64,000 nucleotides of DNA. Origin: Chitinophaga sp. CF118. Lineage in GTDB: Bacteria > Bacteroidota > Bacteroidia > Chitinophagales > Chitinophagaceae. Positions within the stretch are counted from its first letter, which is position 1. Each line of letters starts with the position of its first letter. The stretch is from the NCBI RefSeq assembly GCF_900112615.1, contig NZ_FOMK01000001.1:1550001-1614000 (forward strand). Direction: 5' to 3'. Both the position numbers and the translations under genes were made by a program. Below are positions 25,967 to 34,951 of this stretch, piece by piece. The notes under the pieces were generated by a model. That model made no database searches and was not told the DNA's origin. It worked only from the letters and a program-made list of their open reading frames with translations.

Positions 25967-26971
25967 ATGACCTTACTAGTTATCATTATTATACTGGCAT
26001 TTATCTTTGACTATATCAACGGGTTTCATGATGCTGCTAACTCTATAGCTACCATCGTATCTACCAAAGTACTGACTCCTTTCCAGGCAGTGCTGTGGGC
26101 CGCCGTGTTCAACTTTGCAGCATTCTTTATTTCCAAATATGTATATGGAGAGTTCAAAGTAGGTAATACCATTGCCAAATCTATATTTGAGCAGTTTATT
26201 ACCCTGCGGGTAATCCTTTGCGGACTTATTGCAGCTATTTTATGGAACCTGCTTACCTGGTGGTATGGCATCCCTTCCAGCTCTTCGCATACATTGATCG
26301 GAGGCTTCATCGGTTCTGCAGTAGCTGCAGCACACGGTTCCTTTGATGTGATCAACTATGCCAAAGTATTGCCTATCCTGTACTTCATCGTATTGGCCCC
26401 CTTTATAGGTATGGCCGTCGGCTTCCTGATTACCGTCTTCATTCTGAATATCTGCCGCAAGGCAAACCCCTACCGGGCAGAAAGCTGGTTCAAACGTCTG
26501 CAGCTGGTTTCATCCGGTGCACTGAGCCTTGCCCATGGTGGTAATGATGCACAGAAAGTAATGGGTATCATTGCAGCAGCACTGGTAGCACATGGTAGTA
26601 TCAGTGATATTAAAGATGTGCCCAACTGGGTACCTTTCTCCTGCTTTGCCGCCATTGGTCTGGGTACTATGAGCGGTGGCTGGAAGATTGTAAAAACAAT
26701 GGGCTCCCGTATTACCAAAGTTACCCCTCTGGAAGGTGTAGCAGCAGAAACTGCGGGTGCTATTACACTGTATCTTACGGAAGCCTTAGGTATCCCTGTA
26801 AGTACTACACATACCATCACCGGTTCAATTATCGGTGTAGGTGCTACCAAACGTCTTTCTGCAGTACGCTGGGGAGTAACAGTAAGCCTGCTATGGGCAT
26901 GGATCCTTACCATTCCTATCAGCGCGCTGGTAGCCGCACTGGTTTACTTTATCTCAACCTTATTCTTTTAA
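25967..26971 (+). CDS. PiT family inorganic phosphate transporter
   Basis: The 334-residue inner-membrane permease has about ten hydrophobic helices. Both PiT signature repeats are present: GFHDAANSIATIVSTKVLTP near the N-terminus and HGGNDAQKVMG in the second half, plus the SSSHTLIGG and STTHTITGS phosphate-binding loops. PiT proteins import metal phosphate (or sodium/proton-coupled phosphate) with lower affinity than Pst. It follows the PhoU-like DUF47 gene, the usual two-gene arrangement. A strong terminator follows. Confidence 0.95.
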   Translation: MTLLVIIIILAFIFDYINGFHDAANSIATIVSTKVLTPFQAVLWAAVFNFAAFFISKYVYGEFKVGNTIAKSIFEQFITLRVILCGLIAAILWNLLTWWYGIPSSSSHTLIGGFIGSAVAAAHGSFDVINYAKVLPILYFIVLAPFIGMAVGFLITVFILNICRKANPYRAESWFKRLQLVSSGALSLAHGGNDAQKVMGIIAAALVAHGSISDIKDVPNWVPFSCFAAIGLGTMSGGWKIVKTMGSRITKVTPLEGVAAETAGAITLYLTEALGIPVSTTHTITGSIIGVGATKRLSAVRWGVTVSLLWAWILTIPISALVAALVYFISTLFF

Positions 26972-26998
26972 GAACAGCACACGCTGTTAATAATATTC

Positions 26999-27053
26999 AA
27001 AAGGCTCCGTTAAAATCTCCAACACAGGGGATTATTAACGGAGCCTTTTTTTG
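26999..27053 (+). terminator. Terminator of the DUF47-PiT operon
   Basis: A 15-bp perfect outer stem (26999-27013 with 27035-27049) contains the GGCTCCGTTAA sequence and is followed by a T-run. It lies 28 bp after the PiT stop. Confidence 0.88.
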
Positions 27054-27124
27054 CGTAATAGGAGCCGCCAAATGTGATTTTCCTTTATTCCGATAATTTT
27101 TTCACTTTTTATCAAAGAGCCGCC

Positions 27125-27132
27125 TATTTTTG
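27125..27132 (+). promoter_or_regulatory. Candidate -7 box of rfbA
   Basis: TATTTTTG matches the TAnnTTTG box and would give a leader of about 40 nt. No TTG is visible at the -33 distance. Confidence 0.4.
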
Positions 27133-27178
27133 TACGGCTTTTTGAAGAACCAGATTCTATCATATTCAATTATCTACC

Positions 27179-28048
27179 ATGAAAGGTATTATATTGGCCG
27201 GAGGTTCCGGAACACGTTTGCACCCAATTACTTATGCTATCAGCAAGCAGATTATGCCTGTGTATGATAAACCGATGATCTATTATCCGCTGTCCACATT
27301 AATGCTGGCGGGTATCAAAGATATTCTGATCATTTCTACTCCACACGACCTGCCTGCCTTTAAAAGGCTGTTTGGCGATGGTAAACAATACGGGCTCAAC
27401 CTGAACTATGCGGAACAGGCAGTACCAAACGGACTGGCACAGGCATTTGTTATTGGCCGTGATTTTATTGGTGATGATAGTGTAGCACTGGTACTGGGTG
27501 ATAATATATTTTATGGTGCAGGTCTCGGTACCCAGCTGGCTAATAATATCAACCCGGATGGCGGGATCGTATATGCTTACCAGGTGTCTGACCCTGAAAG
27601 GTATGGTGTTGTTGAATTTGACAAACAGATGCAGGCTGTTTCGATAGAAGAGAAACCAACACAACCGAAAAGCAGCTATGCTGTTCCCGGTCTGTATTTT
27701 TATGATAATGAAGTTATTAATATAGCAGCCGATCTGCAGCCCAGTCCACGCGGAGAATATGAGATCACTGATGTGAACAGGGAATACCTGAAACGTGGTA
27801 AACTGAAAGTATCGATCCTGCCCCGTGGTACGGCCTGGCTGGACACCGGTACTTTTGATTCACTGATGCAGGCATCACAGTTTGTACAGGTGATTGAACA
27901 GCGCCAGGGTATCAAGATTGCCTGTATAGAAGAAATTGCATACCGTCAGGGCTTTATAACCCGTGATCAGTTGAAAGAACTGGCCAAACCTCTGCTGAAA
28001 AGCGGTTATGGTCAATACCTGGAAACAGTGCTGGAACAGAAAAGTTAA
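27179..28048 (+). CDS. rfbA: Glucose-1-phosphate thymidylyltransferase
   Basis: The 289-residue enzyme makes dTDP-glucose from glucose 1-phosphate and dTTP, the first step towards dTDP-rhamnose and related surface sugars. The nucleotidyltransferase signature GGSGTRLHP is at the N-terminus, followed by the RfbA-typical [28 protein letters not shown] and [20 protein letters not shown] are the catalytic/substrate motifs, and the length is normal. The usual rfbB, rfbC and rfbD partners are not adjacent. The next gene is galE, so the region serves sugar-nucleotide supply in general. Confidence 0.95.
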   Translation: MKGIILAGGSGTRLHPITYAISKQIMPVYDKPMIYYPLSTLMLAGIKDILIISTPHDLPAFKRLFGDGKQYGLNLNYAEQAVPNGLAQAFVIGRDFIGDDSVALVLGDNIFYGAGLGTQLANNINPDGGIVYAYQVSDPERYGVVEFDKQMQAVSIEEKPTQPKSSYAVPGLYFYDNEVINIAADLQPSPRGEYEITDVNREYLKRGKLKVSILPRGTAWLDTGTFDSLMQASQFVQVIEQRQGIKIACIEEIAYRQGFITRDQLKELAKPLLKSGYGQYLETVLEQKS

Positions 28049-28247
28049 GTTCTTTTCGATATAACAGCCGGATCGGGTAATGTATACTGTTGACAATAAC
28101 CACCAATCATATACTTATGGCAAACATGGTCAATACCATCAGGAGTTATCATGTTTACAGAAGAATGATAATTAAGAGATTTAATTCTTGATTAATAATC
28201 GGTTATCCGTAATTTGTAATCTTAAAACTTTTTTAAATTATAGACTT

Positions 28248-29276
28248 ATGAAGGTTCTCGTTACCGGCGGTTGTGGATTTATCGGCTCTCATACTATAGT
28301 AGATCTTATCAATAATGGATTTGATGTGGTATCTGTAGACAGTAACATCCGCAGCAGCACGTTACTGCTGGAAGGCGTTGAAAAGATAACAGGCAAAAAA
28401 ATCCGTAACTATAAGGTAGACCTTTGCAACCTGGAAGATACCCATGCTGTATTTCATGAAAACCGGGATATTGTAGGTGTAATTCATTTTGCAGCATTAA
28501 AAACTGTTCCCGAATCAGTATCGGACCCATTATTCTATTTCCAGAACAACCTCACTTCCCTGGTAAATGTTTTAAAATGCGTGAAGGAGTTCAATATCCC
28601 TAATATGGTATTTTCTTCTTCCTGCTCAGTATATGGTAATACAACAGAGCTCCCGGTAGTAGAAGAAACTCCGCTGGGAGAGGCACAGTCTCCTTATGCA
28701 CGTACCAAACAAATGGGCGAGCAGATCATTGAAGATTACAGCCGTGTAAATGATACGCAATCCATCTTACTGCGTTATTTTAATCCGGTAGGTGCACACC
28801 CTTCTGCGCTGATTGGAGAACTGCCCCTGGGCCGTCCGGACAACCTTGTTCCAGTAATCACGCAAACTGCTATAGGAAAGATTCCTAAGCTCACTGTTTA
28901 CGGACATGATTATGATACCCGCGATGGCTCCTGCATCCGCGATTATATCTATGTAATGGATATCGCCAATGCACACACCAAAGCCTTGCAATACCTCATA
29001 GACCAGCGGAACACAGAAAACTGTGAGATCTTCAACCTGGGTACCGGCAAAGGTGTAACCGTGCTGGAATCCATCAAGGCTTTCGAAAAGATCTCCGGCG
29101 TAAAGCTGAACTATGATCTTGGTCCCCGCCGCCCGGGAGATGTGATCGCTATCTATGCCAATAATACCAAGGCCAGAGAAGTATTGGGCTGGGAACCTAA
29201 AACGGGCATAGAAGATATGATGCGCACCGCCTGGCAGTGGGAAGTTGCATTACGTGACAGGGTATTAAATAATTGA
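28248..29276 (+). CDS. galE: UDP-glucose 4-epimerase
   Basis: The 342-residue extended short-chain dehydrogenase interconverts UDP-glucose and UDP-galactose using bound NAD. The Rossmann motif GGCGFIGSHT follows the first strand, the active-site SSCSVYG supplies Ser, and YARTK supplies the Tyr-x-x-x-Lys pair; RYFNPVGAHPSALIGE is the GalE-specific substrate segment. An upstream in-frame start at 28188 would add 20 unrelated residues before the Rossmann strand. The ATG at 28248 is chosen. Confidence 0.94.
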   Translation: MKVLVTGGCGFIGSHTIVDLINNGFDVVSVDSNIRSSTLLLEGVEKITGKKIRNYKVDLCNLEDTHAVFHENRDIVGVIHFAALKTVPESVSDPLFYFQNNLTSLVNVLKCVKEFNIPNMVFSSSCSVYGNTTELPVVEETPLGEAQSPYARTKQMGEQIIEDYSRVNDTQSILLRYFNPVGAHPSALIGELPLGRPDNLVPVITQTAIGKIPKLTVYGHDYDTRDGSCIRDYIYVMDIANAHTKALQYLIDQRNTENCEIFNLGTGKGVTVLESIKAFEKISGVKLNYDLGPRRPGDVIAIYANNTKAREVLGWEPKTGIEDMMRTAWQWEVALRDRVLNN

Positions 29277-29335
29277 TGTATCGGAGATTCTCACATTAAT
29301 TATTACTTTTACGATTCAATTGTTATTAAAAGGCT

Positions 29336-30301
29336 ATGGTAAAAGATATTCAACCTTTCAATGAGAAGGAAACCCGCGCAGGATTCGGAGAAGGCATCCT
29401 GGAAATAGGACGTAAAAATCCCAATGTGGTAGCGTTAACAGCTGACCTGCTGGGCTCTATGAAGCTGAACGCCTTTATCAAGGAATTCCCTGACCGCTTT
29501 GTACAGTGTGGTATCGGTGAAGCAAATATGATCAGTATTGCTGCCGGTATGACCATTGGAGGAAAAATTCCTTACACAACTACGTTTGCAAACTTTTCTA
29601 CCGGTCGTGTGTACGATCAGATACGCCAGTCAGTGGCCTATTCCAACAAAAATGTGAAGATCTGTGCTTCACATGCTGGTTTAACACTGGGCGAAGATGG
29701 TGCTACTCACCAGATCCTGGAAGACATTGGTATGATGAAAATGCTGCCGGGCATGACAGTGATCGTTCCCTGCGATTTTAATCAGACCAAAGCAGCAACT
29801 ATGGCTATTGCCGATTACGAAGGTCCTGTGTACCTGCGTTTTGGTCGTCCAAAATGGCCAAACTTCACACCAGAAAACCAGAAATTCGAGATCGGTAAAG
29901 CTCAGATCCTGCATGAGGGTACTGATATTACACTCTTTGCATGTGGTCACCTGGTATGGATCGCTGTACAGGCAGGTAAAATACTGGAAGAAAGAGGTTA
30001 TAGCGTTGAAATCATCAACATCCATACTATTAAACCGCTGGATGAAGCTGCTGTATTGGCATCTATCACTAAAACAGGTTGTGCAGTAACAGCAGAAGAA
30101 CACAATGTACTGGGTGGTTTAGGAGACAGCATTGCTCAGGTAGCAGCGCGTAACAATCCTATTCCTATCGAATATATTGGTACCAACGATACCTTCGGTG
30201 AAAGTGGGAATCCTTTTGAACTGCTCAAAAAATACGGTCTGGATGCAGATCATATCGTAACAGCTGCTGAAAAAGCAATTGCACGCAAAAAGGCTAAATA
30301 A
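29336..30301 (+). CDS. Transketolase C-terminal subunit (split transketolase)
   Basis: The 321-residue protein covers the pyrimidine-binding and C-terminal domains of transketolase. It has the GIGEANMISIAAGM segment containing the catalytic Glu, the ASHAGLTLGEDGATHQ region and the C-terminal domain from about 195. In many Bacteroidota transketolase is encoded as two genes. The N-terminal TPP/diphosphate-binding subunit is normally the direct upstream neighbour, but here galE is in that place and no N-terminal half is in the window. The enzyme would act in the pentose phosphate pathway after assembly with a distant partner. DXP-synthase-like or other two-subunit TPP enzymes are less likely. 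Confidence 0.88.
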   Translation: MVKDIQPFNEKETRAGFGEGILEIGRKNPNVVALTADLLGSMKLNAFIKEFPDRFVQCGIGEANMISIAAGMTIGGKIPYTTTFANFSTGRVYDQIRQSVAYSNKNVKICASHAGLTLGEDGATHQILEDIGMMKMLPGMTVIVPCDFNQTKAATMAIADYEGPVYLRFGRPKWPNFTPENQKFEIGKAQILHEGTDITLFACGHLVWIAVQAGKILEERGYSVEIINIHTIKPLDEAAVLASITKTGCAVTAEEHNVLGGLGDSIAQVAARNNPIPIEYIGTNDTFGESGNPFELLKKYGLDADHIVTAAEKAIARKKAK

Positions 30302-30323
30302 TACAATCCATATTAAACTTTAT

Positions 30324-30359
30324 AATAAAAAAGCCATCCTAATAGATGGTTTTTTTATT
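30324..30359 (+). terminator. Terminator of the transketolase subunit gene
   Basis: An A-run, the stem GCCATC with GATGGT and a T-run of seven form a classic terminator 23 bp after the stop. It overlaps the first possible ATG (30346) of the next frame, which argues against that start. Confidence 0.85.
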
Positions 30360-30378
30360 GAAACCATTTAACCTTTCT

Positions 30379-30930
30379 ATGAGCATTACTCAGGATGATA
30401 AAACATTATTGGCATTATACCGTGAACCTTCTACCAGGGAAAGAGGATTCACATATATCATCCAGAAATACCAGGAAAGACTCTACTGGCACGTTCGCCG
30501 GCTGGTATTAGATCATGATGACGCCAATGATGTGCTCCAGAATGTGTTTGTAAAGGTTTGGAAAAACCTGGAAGGGTTTCGGGAAGATGCACAATTATAC
30601 ACGTGGTTGTATAAAATAGCCACCAATGAATGCCTCACATTTCTTGAAAAACAAAAAAAGAACACATCTGTCTCCCTTTCTGATGTGGAAACTGGGCTGA
30701 GCAATACCTTAAAAGCCGATAGCCAGTTTGATGCAAATAAGTTAGAGTGGAAACTACAACGAGCCATCATCAGCCTGCCGGAAAAGCAAAGGATTGTATT
30801 CAACCTGCGTTATTACGATGAGATGCCCTATGAAGAAATGAGCCGTGTATTATCAACCTCCGAGGGTGCCCTGAAAGCTTCTTATCATCATGCCGTAAAA
30901 AAGATTGAAGAATTTATCAAAAATGGCTAA
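30379..30930 (+). CDS. ECF-type RNA polymerase sigma factor
   Basis: The 183-residue sigma-70 family protein of the extracytoplasmic function class has region 2 around residues 20-90 (the DHDDANDVLQNVFVKVWKNL core-binding helix and the YTWLYKIATNECLTFLEK -10 recognition helix). Region 4 is around 125-180 (LPEKQRIVFNLRYYDEMPYEEM, then a helix-turn-helix). The ATG at 30346 lies within the preceding terminator, so the ATG at 30379 is chosen. The following two genes encode an anti-sigma-like membrane protein and a Spy-like periplasmic protein, a common envelope-stress arrangement. Confidence 0.93.
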   Translation: MSITQDDKTLLALYREPSTRERGFTYIIQKYQERLYWHVRRLVLDHDDANDVLQNVFVKVWKNLEGFREDAQLYTWLYKIATNECLTFLEKQKKNTSVSLSDVETGLSNTLKADSQFDANKLEWKLQRAIISLPEKQRIVFNLRYYDEMPYEEMSRVLSTSEGALKASYHHAVKKIEEFIKNG

Positions 30931-30953
30931 AAATGCGACATCTTAGCATTTTT
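30929..30953 (+). terminator. Weak terminator or attenuator after the sigma gene
   Basis: An 8-bp stem (AAAAATGC at 30929-30936 with GCATTTTT at 30946-30953) begins within the stop codon of the sigma gene. It is AT-rich and may only attenuate transcription into the next gene. Confidence 0.5.
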
Positions 30954-31034
30954 ATAGGATGAAAACTACCTTTTTGAAGATGAAAGCCAGACCTATTTAA
31001 ACCATTGCCTGCTTTTAAGGTCTAAAATAGCAAG

Positions 31035-32048
31035 ATGAGATCCAGAGACAACGATATTGCGAACGAATTGAAGGATATAGTACCTGAAGCTATATGGCCA
31101 GGACTTACTCCTGCTATGGGTGATGTACCTGCCGGTTACTTTGAACAGCTGCCGGCACAAATCATGCAGAAGATCGCTGTGCAGGAAGAACTGGAAACCA
31201 TTTCTCCCCTGCTGGCAGAAGGATCAAAAACGCTCCCTTTATCAGTTCCGTCTGGTTATTTCGAGCAGTTACCAACACAGATCATACAAAAGATAGCCGT
31301 ACAGGAAGAACTGGAAACCATTTCTCCCCTGCTGGCCGATATAAATAAAACACCTTCGTTATCAGCACCTGCCGGTTACTTTGAACAGTTGTCTGCGCAG
31401 ATCATGCAAAAGATAAACGTACAGGAAGAACTGGAAGCCATTTCTCCCCTGCTGGCCGATATAAATAAAACACCTTCGTTATCAGCACCTGCCGGTTACT
31501 TTGAACAATTGTCTGCGCAGATCATGCAAAAGATAAACGTACAGGAAGAACTGGAAGCCATTTCTCCCCTGCTGGCCGATATAAATAAAACACCTTCGTT
31601 ATCAGCACCTGCCGGTTACTTTGAACAGTTGTCTGCGCAGATCATGCAAAAGATAAACGTACAGGAAGAAGCAGAAATTCAAACAACGGTTTCCGAACCA
31701 GCGAAAGTAGTGCCGATGCGCGCCCGCAGAACTTACCTGAAATGGGCAGTGGCTGCATGCCTGATAGCATTGATAAGTGCCGGCACTTTATTTTTTGTAC
31801 AAAACAGTCAACACACCACTGCACCTGTGGTGGATAACAACCTGGCAGATGTGAGTGATCAGGCAATAGTAGAATACCTGCAAGCCCATATGGATGCTTT
31901 TGACAAAGAAGAACTGTTAAGTCTTGCATCTCTCAACATTAATTCAGGAACAGTTCCGCTGCCTGAAACCAGCGAGATGTCTTCAGATGCTATCCAACGA
32001 TACCTGGATAATTCAGGTTTCTTAAAAGAAAGTCCAACTGAAAATTGA
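31035..32048 (+). CDS. Anti-sigma-like membrane protein with five 40-residue repeats
   Basis: The 337-residue protein has a cytoplasmic N-terminal half, one transmembrane helix (about 236-256) and a short periplasmic tail. Residues 31-216 are five tandem 40-residue units (the last one partial). Each starts with PAGYFEQL and contains QIMQKI and a conserved ISPLLA. Short GYFE-L-x-x-I motifs of this kind occur in membrane proteins next to ECF sigma factors in this phylum. Position after the sigma gene suggests it sequesters that factor. No anti-sigma zinc motif (HxxxCxxC) is visible. The repeat DNA of units 3-5 is almost identical, showing recent expansion. Confidence 0.75.
   Translation: MRSRDNDIANELKDIVPEAIWPGLTPAMGDVPAGYFEQLPAQIMQKIAVQEELETISPLLAEGSKTLPLSVPSGYFEQLPTQIIQKIAVQEELETISPLLADINKTPSLSAPAGYFEQLSAQIMQKINVQEELEAISPLLADINKTPSLSAPAGYFEQLSAQIMQKINVQEELEAISPLLADINKTPSLSAPAGYFEQLSAQIMQKINVQEEAEIQTTVSEPAKVVPMRARRTYLKWAVAACLIALISAGTLFFVQNSQHTTAPVVDNNLADVSDQAIVEYLQAHMDAFDKEELLSLASLNINSGTVPLPETSEMSSDAIQRYLDNSGFLKESPTEN
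31125..31680 (+). repeat. Intragenic 120-bp tandem repeats
   Basis: Units start at 31125, 31245, 31365, 31485 and 31605. Units 3 and 4 differ by a single base, and unit 5 is the same for its first 70 or so bases. Units 1 and 2 are more diverged. All keep the reading frame. Confidence 0.95.
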
Positions 32049-32049
32049 A

Positions 32050-32538
32050 ATGAAACATTTTTACACATTTAGGTTACTCTTTTTAGTCACACTGTTAGGT
32101 ATTGGCTCTCCCTCAGGGCATGCCCAACAAGGTGGTGATGCAGATGTAATAGACAAGATCCGGGCCTTACAAGTGGCCTATCTGTCTCAGAAACTGGATC
32201 TTACTCCAGACGAAGCACAGAAATTCTGGCCATTGTATAATCAATACACGAAAGAAGTGGAATTGCTGATTGCAGAACGTCAGCGCCGAAATATCAGCGC
32301 AAAAAAGGCAGATCCACAAAATAAAATTGAGGCAGGAGATAATGAACTGGGCTACGAACGGCGTATGCTCGATATTAAAACCCACTACGATAAAGAGTTT
32401 CAGAAAGTATTGCCAACTACAAAAGCAAGTTCTGTATTCAGAACCGAAAGAGAGTTCCGCAGCACATTGGTACGCTCCCTGAAAGAAAGACAAAACCGTA
32501 ATGTAGGTGGTCCCGGTGCCAGAAGATTCAGGCAATAA
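32050..32538 (+). CDS. Spy/CpxP-like periplasmic helical protein
   Basis: The 162-residue exported protein has a signal peptide ending in GHAQ and a mature part that is almost entirely helical and strongly charged. The LDLTPDEAQKFWPLYNQY segment resembles the LTxxQ-type motif of Spy/CpxP chaperones and related periplasmic stress sensors. It begins one base after the stop of the anti-sigma-like gene, so the two are translated together. The probable role is in envelope stress sensing with the sigma and anti-sigma pair. The motif match is loose. Confidence 0.75.
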   Translation: MKHFYTFRLLFLVTLLGIGSPSGHAQQGGDADVIDKIRALQVAYLSQKLDLTPDEAQKFWPLYNQYTKEVELLIAERQRRNISAKKADPQNKIEAGDNELGYERRMLDIKTHYDKEFQKVLPTTKASSVFRTEREFRSTLVRSLKERQNRNVGGPGARRFRQ

Positions 32539-32543
32539 TTTGT

Positions 32544-32888
32544 TTATAAGTTCTTGTAATGTGCCCTGACTTCCGCCACTTTTCCTGCTGCATTTAATAA
32601 CATCATTTCAGCCGCCAGCCGGTTGCCCACGCTTTTATAATAAAGCACTAAAGAGTTTACACCTTCCATTATATGATAGGGTTCAAACTGCAGATCAGGA
32701 TATGCTATAAGCGCCTTCTGAAAATAGGCTCTCAATGCAGTAACTCCGTGTATGCATCCGCTGGGATCATTATTAAGCTTCTGTATAAAGGGGGAATAGA
32801 ATACAACATCTTCGCTGTAATGTTCCATAATTGCATCCAGGTTATGCGTATTCCAGGCATGTAACCAATGTTGTGCTAACTCACTCAT
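32544..32888 (-). CDS. NTF2-like (SnoaL-type) small protein
   Basis: The 114-residue protein has the NTF2-like cone fold pattern. An N-terminal helix with WLHAWNTHNLDAIMEHYSEDVVFYSP is followed by a GVTALRAYF helix and four beta strands ending in HYKNL. SnoaL-like proteins are isomerases, hydrolases or ligand binders; no substrate can be proposed. It follows the MBL hydrolase by 3 bp and faces the Spy-like gene with only 5 bp between stop codons, so no terminator fits there. Confidence 0.8.
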   Translation of the reverse strand: MSELAQHWLHAWNTHNLDAIMEHYSEDVVFYSPFIQKLNNDPSGCIHGVTALRAYFQKALIAYPDLQFEPYHIMEGVNSLVLYYKSVGNRLAAEMMLLNAAGKVAEVRAHYKNL

Positions 32889-32891
32889 TAC

Positions 32892-33638
32892 TTAGAATTT
32901 ACCGAAAGGAAGTTTTGTATCGTGATAATAGAGGAATGTCCAGTTTTCGCGGGTACCACGTTGCATAAACTGCTGACGTAACTCCATACTGCGTTTGCCA
33001 TCATAATCATATTTGGCCGCAAACCGTCTGATCATATAAGAGACCTGCGGTGCCTCATCTCCACCAAAGAATACCTTATCCCCTTCATCATCAATCAGGA
33101 AAACCTGGTGATAAGGACAATGGCCTCCTGTTACTTCATAGCTGATGTAATCATCTATAGTACCATCTCCCTCTGTAAAAATCACATTATCCATCTGCTG
33201 AAGAATAGCAATATCTGCTGCATGATATGATTTACCATCATTCTCCATTGCATATTCCATTTCGTGACGGTTCACATAATAAGTAGCCTGTGGAAAAGTA
33301 AGTGCCCGCTGACCGCTGACAGGGTCCAATGCAGATACACCTCCGGAGTGATCTTTATGCAGATGGCTCATCAACACTTTGGTAATCTCCATAGGGTTCA
33401 CACCATTATCTATGAGATGCTGATGGATCTGTAATACACCATCCGGATTACGTAAACCCAGACCGGTATCAAAGAGGATAAAATCGTGTGCAGTAATAAC
33501 TAAAAATGGTTGGATCTCTACCAGCAGCGAGCCCCCAGGACGTTGCTGCATAGTATCTGTAGCAGGGTTGTATGGTACAAACTGCTTGGTTGCGTCTACG
33601 GTGAAACTCCCTTCTGATAACGGAATAATACGTGCCAT
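32892..33638 (-). CDS. MBL-fold metallo-hydrolase
   Basis: The 248-residue hydrolase belongs to the metallo-beta-lactamase superfamily, with the metal site SHLHKDHSGG (HxHxDH) and the downstream GGHCPYHQVF and GGDEAP segments. The layout resembles the lactonase-like branch (N-acyl-homoserine lactonase and relatives), but the substrate cannot be told. There is no signal peptide. It lies 17 bp after rodA and 3 bp before the NTF2-like gene, at the end of the cell-shape operon. Confidence 0.87.
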   Translation of the reverse strand: MARIIPLSEGSFTVDATKQFVPYNPATDTMQQRPGGSLLVEIQPFLVITAHDFILFDTGLGLRNPDGVLQIHQHLIDNGVNPMEITKVLMSHLHKDHSGGVSALDPVSGQRALTFPQATYYVNRHEMEYAMENDGKSYHAADIAILQQMDNVIFTEGDGTIDDYISYEVTGGHCPYHQVFLIDDEGDKVFFGGDEAPQVSYMIRRFAAKYDYDGKRSMELRQQFMQRGTRENWTFLYYHDTKLPFGKF

Positions 33639-33655
33639 AGCGCAAAGATAACCAA

Positions 33656-34948
33656 CTATCTCAAAACCATTTGCCTGTCGGCATCCAGCCTGAGCATTAT
33701 AAAAATAAGCATGGTAAAGGTCATCAAAGAAGATCCTCCATAACTGACCAATGGCAGCGGAATCCCGATTACGGGCGCCAGACCGATGGTCATGGAGATG
33801 TTGATGGCCATGTGAAAGAATATTATACTGGCTACCCCATAGGCATATACGCGGCTGAATGTAGAACGCTGTCGTTCCGCTACAAAAATGATCCGTAAGA
33901 GTAATGCTACATACAATCCTACAAAGATCAGTGTACCCAGAAATCCGAAGTCTTCGCCCACTGTACAGAAAATGAAGTCCGTACTTTGCTCAGGTACAAA
34001 GTCATAACGTGTTTGTGTCCCTTTCAGATATCCTTTTCCAAAGAAGCCGCCAGAGCCAATGGCGATCATACTTTGCCGTGTATTATAAGTAGCTTTCGGA
34101 TCGTTTTCCTTACCCAGCATCACCTCAATACGGCGTACCTGGTAATCTTTCAGCACCTTTGTAAATGCCATAGGTACAATGAACATCACGAATACCGAAC
34201 AGAAGGCCCAGATACCCAGTATGAGCGCCAGCCTGGAACGGTGGCGTTTTATTTCACGACGGCTGAAATAAATAACCAACGCGGTGATAACTGAAAATAT
34301 GATGAACAGGATGTTCTTATCTACCAGCAACGCCGATAGTACCAGTACAATCCCGGAAAAAGCAATGATCAGTAATATACCCGGCAACCCTTCACGGTAC
34401 ATTACCAGGAAAAACGAGAAGTATACCAGGGCAAGTCCTGTTTCATCCTGCAAAATGATGATTACACAGGGCACCAGTGCCAGAGCTGCGGCTATCAATC
34501 TGGACCGCATTTTGGTAAAATCCGTTTCCAGTGACGACAGGTATTTGGCCAGCGCCAGGTTGGTACATAGTTTTGTCAGCTCTGCCGGTTGAAACTGGAA
34601 GCCACCTATCACCAGCCAGGAATGAGAACCCTTTACATCCTTTCCTATCCCGATTACTACCAACAGTAGCACGATACCCCCTGCATATAGCAGGTTGGCC
34701 GTTGCAGTAAAGAATTTACTGTCTGTGAGCCAGATGATGGTAGCCAGTACTCCTGAAATTCCTAACCACATCAGCTGACGGGCATAGTTTTTATTCAGAT
34801 GGATGATATCATTCCATATTCCATCGCCTTCCCTGTATTCAGCAGCAAAGATCGATAACAGGCCCACGAAAACAAGGCCGAAGTACAGGCCCATAATAGG
34901 CCAGTCAATACCTTCTGTAAGTTTTATTTGCTGCCGACGGTTTATCAT
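33656..34948 (-). CDS. rodA: Rod shape-determining glycosyltransferase RodA
   Basis: The 430-residue SEDS-family membrane protein has about ten transmembrane segments. RodA polymerises lipid II into glycan strands together with PBP2 in the elongasome. Conserved parts include the VIGGFQFQPAELTKL loop, the Asp-containing ILQDETGLALVY motif and the C-terminal GIPLPLVSYGGSS. It begins 3 bp after the PBP2 gene, forming the expected SEDS/class B PBP pair. Confidence 0.96.
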   Translation of the reverse strand: MINRRQQIKLTEGIDWPIMGLYFGLVFVGLLSIFAAEYREGDGIWNDIIHLNKNYARQLMWLGISGVLATIIWLTDSKFFTATANLLYAGGIVLLLVVIGIGKDVKGSHSWLVIGGFQFQPAELTKLCTNLALAKYLSSLETDFTKMRSRLIAAALALVPCVIIILQDETGLALVYFSFFLVMYREGLPGILLIIAFSGIVLVLSALLVDKNILFIIFSVITALVIYFSRREIKRHRSRLALILGIWAFCSVFVMFIVPMAFTKVLKDYQVRRIEVMLGKENDPKATYNTRQSMIAIGSGGFFGKGYLKGTQTRYDFVPEQSTDFIFCTVGEDFGFLGTLIFVGLYVALLLRIIFVAERQRSTFSRVYAYGVASIIFFHMAINISMTIGLAPVIGIPLPLVSYGGSSLMTFTMLIFIMLRLDADRQMVLR

Positions 34949-34951
34949 GGG

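Noticed and set aside
28116..28190. 24-codon ORF between rfbA and galE
   Set aside because: It has no promoter box or other support, and a frame of this length is expected by chance.
31125..31680. CRISPR-like array
   Set aside because: The 120-bp repeats are contiguous, in frame and without unique spacers; they code for protein repeats.
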